From the NCBI RefSeq assembly GCF_019800885.1, contig NZ_JAHVKE010000005.1:1-64000 (forward strand): a stretch of 64,000 bases of DNA, given 5' to 3'. Shown piece after piece: positions 58,536-64,000 of the stretch (positions are counted from its first letter, which is position 1; each line of letters begins with the position of its first letter). The notes under the pieces were generated by a model, which was not told the origin of the DNA, made no database searches, and worked only from the letters and a program-made list of their open reading frames with translations. The stretch comes from Maritalea mobilis. GTDB lineage: Bacteria; Pseudomonadota; Alphaproteobacteria; Rhodobacterales; Rhodobacteraceae. The position numbers were made by a program, and so were the translations under genes.

Positions 58536-59371
58536 CACAGCCCCCTCAGGAACTCGGGCGTCAGCACGCCCGTAAAGACATGCGCCGTCGGCCCGGTCAT
58601 CCAGACCCCGTCGTCGCGCCACTCGATCTGGATGTCCCCGCCGTCGAGTGTCAGCCGCACCGACCGCCCCGTCAGCCCGCGACGGGCGGCGGCGACGGCC
58701 ACGGCGCAGGAGGATGACCCCGAGGCCAGCGTGATGCCGGTGCCCCGCTCCCACACCCGCATCCGCAGATGATCGGGGCCGATGACACTGGCGAATTGGA
58801 CATTCGTGCGCTCGGGGTAGAGGGGATGGTGTTCGATCTCGGGGCCGCGCGTGGCAAGGTCCACCGCTTCGGCGTCTTCCACGAAGAAGGTGCAATGCGG
58901 GTTGCCCATGCCGGTGGCGACCGGGTCGCCCGCGATCGGGAGGTGCAGCGGGTCGACATCCTCGGCCAGCGGGATCTCGCGCCAGTCCAGAACCGGCGGC
59001 CCCATGTTGACCGAGGTCAGCCGCCCGCCTGCGTCCCGGGCGATCAGGATGCCGCGTTCGGTTTGCAGCGTGACCTTGGATGCGCCGGTTCGGTTCATCT
59101 CGTGACGCGCGATGCAGCGCGTGGCATTGCCGCAGGCCGCCGACAGAGACCCGTCCGCGTTGAAGAAGGTCAGCCGCAGGTCGGCAGCTTGGCCTTCCTC
59201 GATCACGGCCAGTTGGTCGAATCCGACGCCACGGTGACGATCTGCCAGCGCACGCGCCAAGGGCGCGGTGACGGCGGCATCGGTTTCCCGCGCGTCGATC
59301 ACCACGAAGTCATTGCCAAGCCCGTGCATCTTCATGAAGGGCAGGCCGCTGGTCTGGCTCAGGTCGGACAT
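58535..59371 (-). CDS. dapF: Diaminopimelate epimerase DapF
   Basis: A 278-residue enzyme. [17 protein letters not shown] (in the first 25 residues) is the family start; the catalytic cysteines lie in [10 protein letters not shown] and [14 protein letters not shown]. It converts LL-DAP to meso-DAP for peptidoglycan and lysine. The start MSDLSQTSG at 59371 is followed by the normal motif; longer frames run into the tRNA promoter. The stop overlaps mtaB by one base (TGATG). dapD and dapE are elsewhere in the window. Confidence 0.96.
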   Translation of the reverse strand: MSDLSQTSGLPFMKMHGLGNDFVVIDARETDAAVTAPLARALADRHRGVGFDQLAVIEEGQAADLRLTFFNADGSLSAACGNATRCIARHEMNRTGASKVTLQTERGILIARDAGGRLTSVNMGPPVLDWREIPLAEDVDPLHLPIAGDPVATGMGNPHCTFFVEDAEAVDLATRGPEIEHHPLYPERTNVQFASVIGPDHLRMRVWERGTGITLASGSSSCAVAVAAARRGLTGRSVRLTLDGGDIQIEWRDDGVWMTGPTAHVFTGVLTPEFLRGL

Positions 59372-59438
59372 GCGCGCGCGTATACAGGCCGTGCGGCGTG
59401 CTGGAAATCCCTTCTTCGAGAAAGTGCCGGATTTCCGC

Positions 59439-59467
59439 TTGACGCCCCGGGCCTCCCTGCGTAGGTA
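59439..59467 (+). promoter_or_regulatory. Promoter of the tRNA-Lys gene
   Basis: TTGACG at 59439-59444 and TAGGTA at 59462-59467 are separated by 17 bp. The -35 element matches five of six consensus bases; the -10 element is poor. Predicted initiation near 59474 is 6 nt before the mature tRNA, as expected for a short tRNA leader. Confidence 0.5.
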
Positions 59468-59479
59468 GCCCGCCTGAGT

Positions 59480-59555
59480 GGGCCCGTAGCTCAGTTGGTA
59501 GAGCAGTTGACTTTTAATCAATTGGTCACAGGTTCGAATCCTGTCGGGCTCACCA
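59480..59555 (+). tRNA. tRNA-Lys (anticodon UUU)
   Basis: A 76-nt cloverleaf with encoded CCA. The acceptor stem pairs GGGCCCG with CGGGCTC (one G-U). The D-arm has AGCTCAGTTGGTAGAGC. The anticodon arm is GTTGA-CTTTTAA-TCAAT with anticodon TTT. The T-arm has the ACAGGTTCGAATCCTGT sequence. All parts are standard for tRNA-Lys. It stands between dapF and a glycosyltransferase gene, in a position often used by integrating elements, but no repeated 3' end was seen. Confidence 0.98.
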
Positions 59556-59842
59556 TTTCCAACCCAAGATGAAATGCGTACCGACGCCTTACGGATCAGT
59601 CGTCATGCCGACGGTTCGGTGTGTCGATCCGGTGATGTGACCTAGGCGGCTGCATCGGTATCCCTCCCCTTGAACACATAGGCCTATGGTCTTGCATTTC
59701 GTGCAGGCCCAACGCTTGATGGCCTCAGGCTCTGAGGTTTCATGGCTTCGGTGGCCCCCTCAACCGACATGTGCCACAACCAAGCTAGGGAATCACGATC
59801 AGCCCCCTTGTTTGGCAGGCTGGTTCAAACTTGGAAGCAACG

Positions 59843-61513
59843 ATGCAGCGCCGTTCCAAATCCAAGCCCCAGAGCAAGAAAAAGACGATGAAAGGCTCGG
59901 CGGACAGGGGGCACGCGACTCGTTTGCTCATAGCCGCGGTGAAAAACGAGGCGCCATTCCTCCTGGAGTGGGTCGCCTATCATCGTGCGCTTGGGTTCAC
60001 TCGACTTGTCGTGTTCTCCAGCGAAAGCGACGATGGCTCCACCGGATTGCTCAACGCATTGGCCGCGAACGATATCATCGCGCATGTCGAGCACGCACCC
60101 GCGCCCGGCGTTGAGCGGCTGGCCGATGCGGCGCGCCTCGCGAATGAATCGGCCATCCTCGAAGGCGCCGATTGGGCGATGTGGCTGGATGCGGATGAGT
60201 TCCTGGTGATCTCCACAGGCAACGGCACGCTGGACGCCCTGATCGACATGCTTGCGGATCGCGACGGAATACTGGTTCCCCGCCGCATGATGGGCGATGG
60301 CGGCAACGACCGCTTTCCGGGGCACCTGGTTTCCGAGGATTTTGTCGACGCTGCCGCCGCTGATGGTGGCAGCAACCTGGAAGCCAAGACGCTTTTTCGT
60401 TGCTCGGACAAGATCGAGGGCTTCTCCCTTCACGGAACGCACCGCCCCAAGATTCGCGCGGGCATGGATGCGTCCGACCTTTCATTCGTGATGGCGAGCG
60501 GTAATGCGCTTGACCTGCGTCACCGCGCGCATCGGCGGTGGATGAGCGGCGAGGATTTCAGCCGAACCAGACAGGTTCAACCTGACGAACACGGTTACGC
60601 CCTGGCTCAGATCAACTGCTACGCCGTGCGAACGCCCGAGCATTTCGTCCTGAAACACAACCTCGCGCATGGGGTGGAGGCCGGCCAAACGGCACAGAGC
60701 CTCGATCAGACCGCCAGCGACCTGTATCGTGCACAGAATTACGCCGCGACGCAGGACCGCCGGATCCTGCGCCTTGCCGATGCGACGCGGGATGAGCTGG
60801 AGTATCTTCGGTCCCTGCCAGGCGTGGCCGAGGCCGAAGCTGAGGCTCGGACGCGTCTCGATGCCCGGCTTGCAGACATCCCTGCGCATGTCCTTGACGC
60901 CTGTAGGGCAACCCGCCCAGCCCGTGTCGAGCCGCGGCATTTCCCGTTGACCTTGCCAGACGAGGAAGCCGCGCTTTTGCGCGCGGAATACGCAAAAGCC
61001 GACACGATCCTGGAATATGGCAGCGGCGGGTCGAGTTTCGTGGCGCTCGAGGGTGATGCCAAGACGCTCTTCGCGGTCGAGTCCGACCGCGCCTGGGCGC
61101 TTGCGATCTACGACAGCCTGCAAGCCGCACATCCACATGCCGACTTCACGGTGCAGTATGTCGACATCGGGCAAACAAAGGCGTGGGGCAAACCCGCAGG
61201 TTGCGAAGGCTATGCGCAATATGCCCGGTACCCCGCCAGCGTCTGGGATCTGATCCAGTTCAAGCAACCTGACATTGTGCTTGTGGACGGGCGTTTCCGA
61301 GTTGCCTGCGTCCTCACGACTCTCTTTCGGACACGAAAGCCCGTTACGCTACTGTTCGATGACTATACCGGCAGGCCCTACTACCATTGGATCGAGAAAT
61401 ATGCGCGACCGTCCCAAATCGCGGGCCGCATGGCGCGCTTCGACCTGGAGCCGATGGCAATCCCTCCCCAGGATCTAACTCAAATCCTGTCGGCCTATGC
61501 CGACCCGCAGTGA
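59843..61513 (+). CDS. Glycosyltransferase fused to a methyltransferase-like domain
   Basis: A 556-residue two-domain protein. After a basic N-terminal tail (residues 1-28), residues about 30-290 form a Glyco_tranf_2_4-type (family 2/92-like) domain: LLIAAVKNEAPFLLEWVAYH, then MWLDADEFLVI with the DxD motif, and a later LKHNLAHG block. Residues about 375-550 resemble a class I SAM methyltransferase: ILEYGSGGSSFVALEG (glycine-rich loop), FAVESDRAWA (acidic second strand) and DIVLVDGRFRVACV. A linker rich in Glu/Arg joins them. It may build or modify a surface glycan. ATG 59843 has GGAAG upstream; a TTG at 59831 is an alternative. The gap from tRNA-Lys (287 bp) holds nothing recognised. Confidence 0.82.
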   Translation: MQRRSKSKPQSKKKTMKGSADRGHATRLLIAAVKNEAPFLLEWVAYHRALGFTRLVVFSSESDDGSTGLLNALAANDIIAHVEHAPAPGVERLADAARLANESAILEGADWAMWLDADEFLVISTGNGTLDALIDMLADRDGILVPRRMMGDGGNDRFPGHLVSEDFVDAAAADGGSNLEAKTLFRCSDKIEGFSLHGTHRPKIRAGMDASDLSFVMASGNALDLRHRAHRRWMSGEDFSRTRQVQPDEHGYALAQINCYAVRTPEHFVLKHNLAHGVEAGQTAQSLDQTASDLYRAQNYAATQDRRILRLADATRDELEYLRSLPGVAEAEAEARTRLDARLADIPAHVLDACRATRPARVEPRHFPLTLPDEEAALLRAEYAKADTILEYGSGGSSFVALEGDAKTLFAVESDRAWALAIYDSLQAAHPHADFTVQYVDIGQTKAWGKPAGCEGYAQYARYPASVWDLIQFKQPDIVLVDGRFRVACVLTTLFRTRKPVTLLFDDYTGRPYYHWIEKYARPSQIAGRMARFDLEPMAIPPQDLTQILSAYADPQ

Positions 61514-61687
61514 CAGCCAGGAGGCCCACGTCATGCCACCGGTGGCACAGGCACCACGCGGTGTCAGGAGGCTATCCAGCCGGGGCGATTGATCGGCGTG
61601 ATGGAAACCTCTTGCTGAACCTCTGCTTGCGTCAAAGCCCCTTGTGTGTGAGCGTCAATGTGACGGGCAGAAAAGCGAGGAAAAGCG

Positions 61688-62569
61688 TTGCGGGTTGCTG
61701 CGGTTACCCATGTCAGGAAAGATGACTTCTTCCTCGATATCTGGGTGCGATATTACGGTCGGCTGCTTGGCCGCGAAAACCTGTACGTCATGCTCGATGG
61801 CGACGATTGGCAGACCGAGGTTGATCTCAGCGGTGTGAACGTCAGCCTCATGGAGGGCCGGTCTGGCCATCGCATTGCTGACAATGAACGCTTCATCAAG
61901 GCGCATTGGGATCTCCTGACGGCATTGAAGGGTCAGTACGATTTTTTCGTGCGCGGGGACTGCGATGAACTCGTCTGCGTTGATCCGCAGAGTGGACGCA
62001 GCTTTCACGAAGCCATCCAGGATGCCGCGGATGTCGGCTATCGATATACGAAGGGCATAGAGATCGTCGAAGTTCCGGGCGAGAAGCCGCTGGCCCCCTC
62101 GAAACCGTTGATGGCGCAGCGCTCCGTCGGGGCGATCAGCAAGCTCTATGTCAAACCGAACATCGTGAGCGGGCCAACCGAATTGACGATCGGCGGACAT
62201 GTGGCAGTCGGAAAGCCGGTGGCGCTGTCGCACGACCTTCTGATGTTGCACATGGCCAACGCCTCGCTGCGTCATCTGGAGATGAAAGTCGGCGTTCGGA
62301 CATCCGAGCAGGTGGGCGTCACCTTTACCAACCACACGTCGGGTCGCTTGAGCCTTACCCGCAATGTCGCGGCGTGCCGGGATATCGTTCCTTATGACGA
62401 TGTTGCCGACAAGGTTTACACCGAGATCGGAAAGCGCGGCGATCGCGGCGCAACGCGCCCCCGCGATCTCAGGACCTACAACGCGATCTACGGGCACGAT
62501 ATCGAGAATCCTTGGGAAAACAGGATCATGGTGGTCAGCTTGCCCGACCGGTTTGACGATATCATTTGA
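61688..62569 (+). CDS. Glycosyltransferase family 2-like protein (TTG start)
   Basis: A 293-residue protein. The N-terminus RVAAVTHVRKDDFFLDIWVRYY (in part) is the usual entry of Glyco_tranf_2_4-type enzymes, and FVRGDCDELVCVDP contains the acidic metal-binding motif. It ends with a basic C-terminal region. The start is a TTG at 61688 with GAGGAAAA about 6 nt upstream; no ATG would preserve the conserved N-terminus. The 174-bp gap after the fusion gene suggests a two-gene surface-glycan unit. The sugar and acceptor are unknown. Confidence 0.82.
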   Translation: MRVAAVTHVRKDDFFLDIWVRYYGRLLGRENLYVMLDGDDWQTEVDLSGVNVSLMEGRSGHRIADNERFIKAHWDLLTALKGQYDFFVRGDCDELVCVDPQSGRSFHEAIQDAADVGYRYTKGIEIVEVPGEKPLAPSKPLMAQRSVGAISKLYVKPNIVSGPTELTIGGHVAVGKPVALSHDLLMLHMANASLRHLEMKVGVRTSEQVGVTFTNHTSGRLSLTRNVAACRDIVPYDDVADKVYTEIGKRGDRGATRPRDLRTYNAIYGHDIENPWENRIMVVSLPDRFDDII

Positions 62570-62610
62570 TTGGGCTAGCGGGCCGTCCTTCGCCGGCGCT
62601 GCGATGCAGA

Positions 62611-64000
62611 TCAGTGCATCTTGGCCTGCACGCCCTTGAGGGCGGGGTAGAGCGCACGGAAGGCCGCGAGGCGCGGTTTCAAAGCGTCGCCGTGATCGCT
62701 CGAAGGCTCGAACCATCGACGGACATCGGGCTTGGTCATCACCTCGGATACCTGACCATCGCCAGCGGCCACCCAAGCCAGGCGCGCGGCCCCGAGGGCT
62801 GGGCCAAGGTCCGCCCCTTCGCTGCGCCCAAGTCGGCAGCCCGTGACATCGGCGATGGTCTGCATGAGGAAATCGCTTCTGGTGCCGCCACCGATGGCCA
62901 GCAACGCCTCGGGCGCTTGTCCGGAGTCGGACAGCGCGGCAATGGCGTCGGCGAAGGTAAAGGCGACGGCTTCGACCACGGCGCGCATCAGGCTGCCTTG
63001 CGACGTGGTTTCGCCGAGGCCTGCGAAGCCGCCGCGGATGTCCGTGTCGCCATGGGGTGTCCGCTCTCCGGTCAGGTAGGGCAGGAAGAGGGGGCCGGAC
63101 GGCGCGGCCTCGGCCTCGGCAAGGAGGGTTTCGATCGGGCGTTGCAACAGGTTCGCGAGCCACGCCATCGGGCGCGCGCCGTTCAGCATGGCCGCCATCT
63201 GGAACCAGTAGCCGGGCATCGTGTGGGCATAGGCGTGGATGCGGCTTTCGGGGTTTGGCCGGTAATCGGGGGTCGTGAAGAAGAGCTGTCCCGACGTGCC
63301 GAGCGAGATGAACCCGTCCCCGGCCTCGACAGCGCCGATTCCGACCGCCCCTGCGGCGGCATCGCCAGCCCCTGCCGCGACGGGAATGCCAACCGGCAGG
63401 CCAAGCTCTGCGGCGGGGTCCGGCAACAGGTGGCCCGCGATCTCGGTGCCATGTTTCACCTCGGGCAGCCAGGACGGGTCGGTCGCGCTGATCTCGCACA
63501 GGCGGTCGGACCAGGCGCGCCGCTCCTCGTCGAACCAGGATGTGCCGGCCGCATCGGACGGATCGGTGACCATCTCTCCATGCAGGCGCAGGCCGATATA
63601 GTCCTTCGGAAGAAGGATATGCGCGATACGGGCATGAGCCTTTGGGTCGTGGCGAGAGAGCCAGAGCACCTTGGGCGCGGTGAAGCCCGCCATCGGAAGC
63701 ACGCCGGAAAGCGCGCCCGCGTCGGGTTCCGCGGCCAGCATCACGGCGCATTCCTCGGTCGCGCGGGCGTCGTTCCAGAGGATGACCGGGCGCACCGGGC
63801 GCTTGTCCCTGTCCAACAGTACCGCCCCGTGCATCTGCCCGGATAGTCCGATGGCCTTCACCTGCGCGCGCAGGTCGGCGGACAGGCTGCCGACGGCTGT
63901 GCAGGTGGCGGCCCACCAATCGGCGCAGTTCTGCTCGCTGGCGCCGTCGAACGGGTGGGAAACAGACAAGGCCGTTGTTGCCGTTGCGGCGACCCGGCCA
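62611..64000 (-). CDS. xylB: Xylulokinase (5' end outside window)
   Basis: At least 463 residues of a FGGY carbohydrate kinase; the N-terminus lies beyond the right edge, since the frame stays open with sequence like ATTALSVSHPFDGASEQN, typical of the region after the first 20-30 residues. Motifs include AIGLSGQMHGAVLLD, ILWNDARATEE, LLPKDYIGLRLHGEMVTDPSDAAGT (in part), GAGDAAAGAVG and AIGGGTRSDFLMQ. It phosphorylates D-xylulose with ATP. Gly-Gln-Met-His in SGQMHG is the xylulokinase signature. Neighbouring xylose genes, if present, are outside the window. Confidence 0.95.
   Translation of the reverse strand, partial: GRVAATATTALSVSHPFDGASEQNCADWWAATCTAVGSLSADLRAQVKAIGLSGQMHGAVLLDRDKRPVRPVILWNDARATEECAVMLAAEPDAGALSGVLPMAGFTAPKVLWLSRHDPKAHARIAHILLPKDYIGLRLHGEMVTDPSDAAGTSWFDEERRAWSDRLCEISATDPSWLPEVKHGTEIAGHLLPDPAAELGLPVGIPVAAGAGDAAAGAVGIGAVEAGDGFISLGTSGQLFFTTPDYRPNPESRIHAYAHTMPGYWFQMAAMLNGARPMAWLANLLQRPIETLLAEAEAAPSGPLFLPYLTGERTPHGDTDIRGGFAGLGETTSQGSLMRAVVEAVAFTFADAIAALSDSGQAPEALLAIGGGTRSDFLMQTIADVTGCRLGRSEGADLGPALGAARLAWVAAGDGQVSEVMTKPDVRRWFEPSSDHGDALKPRLAAFRALYPALKGVQAKMH

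Noticed and set aside
59480-62600. Integrated element using tRNA-Lys as attachment site
   Set aside because: No integrase gene and no second copy of the tRNA 3' end are visible inside the window; kept only as a hypothesis for the glycosyltransferase genes.

Overview
This 64 kb window is a chromosomal segment of a high-GC alphaproteobacterium, most likely Rhodobacteraceae (Roseobacter group). The evidence is a Rieske-first petABC cytochrome bc1 operon, a GTTC-N7-GTTC LexA box of the alphaproteobacterial type, Roseobacter-style Hint-domain and RTX surface proteins, a dgcN-dgcA D-glutamate pair and cobCD-type cobalamin genes. I cannot name the genus. Coding density is high, intergenic gaps are all below 300 bp, and I see no insertion sequence, prophage or CRISPR array. 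Nearly all functional assignments are read from translated sequence and motif recognition, without database searches.

Layout. 1-5 kb: a left-truncated RTX protein and a divergent capsule-type ABC exporter (kpsE, kpsT, kpsM). 5-7.3 kb: rsfS-rlmH and a polytopic membrane protein resembling TsoY. 7.5-16 kb: smc, an MltB-type transglycosylase, cobC-cobD, a glutathionyl-hydroquinone reductase and a CGNR zinc-finger regulator. 16.7-19.7 kb: dgcN-dgcA-D-amino-acid aminotransferase, a likely D-glutamate/D-amino-acid module. 19.8-22 kb: an imuB Y-family polymerase gene with its own LexA box, divergent from a MOSC protein. 22-27 kb: a second MltB, rnr and dapE, separated by strong hairpins and a Rhodobacteraceae-type intergenic repeat. 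27.5-30 kb: two tandem Hint-domain proteins, the second with its catalytic residues lost. 30-37.5 kb: Crp/Fnr regulator with DUF2892 protein, dapD, a LOG-family protein, an MFS-mepA-phytase-like operon, a thioesterase and yggT.

37.5-47.3 kb: two sulfotransferase-like genes, an exported MsrA, a second class IV aminotransferase, adenine deaminase overlapping AMP nucleosidase (AMP to adenine to hypoxanthine), an HU protein with terminator, an EamA exporter and a CcdA/thioredoxin pair. 47.5-55 kb: aroC, then a TPP riboswitch controlling thiBPQ thiamine import, which converges through a shared terminator on petABC. 55-59.4 kb: a compact GNAT/GST/small protein/PaiB-like cluster, then dapF-mtaB. 59.4-64 kb: tRNA-Lys(UUU), a glycosyltransferase-methyltransferase fusion, a second glycosyltransferase with a TTG start, and xylB running off the right edge.

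The window is mostly housekeeping and metabolism, with accessory surface functions at both ends (capsule export plus RTX at the left, glycosyltransferases beside a tRNA at the right) and in the middle (Hint pair). The least explained items are the degenerate Hint tandem, the solo LexA-controlled imuB, the aminotransferase-sulfotransferase pair, the cysteine-bearing Crp/DUF2892 pair, and the glycosyltransferase-methyltransferase fusion next to tRNA-Lys.
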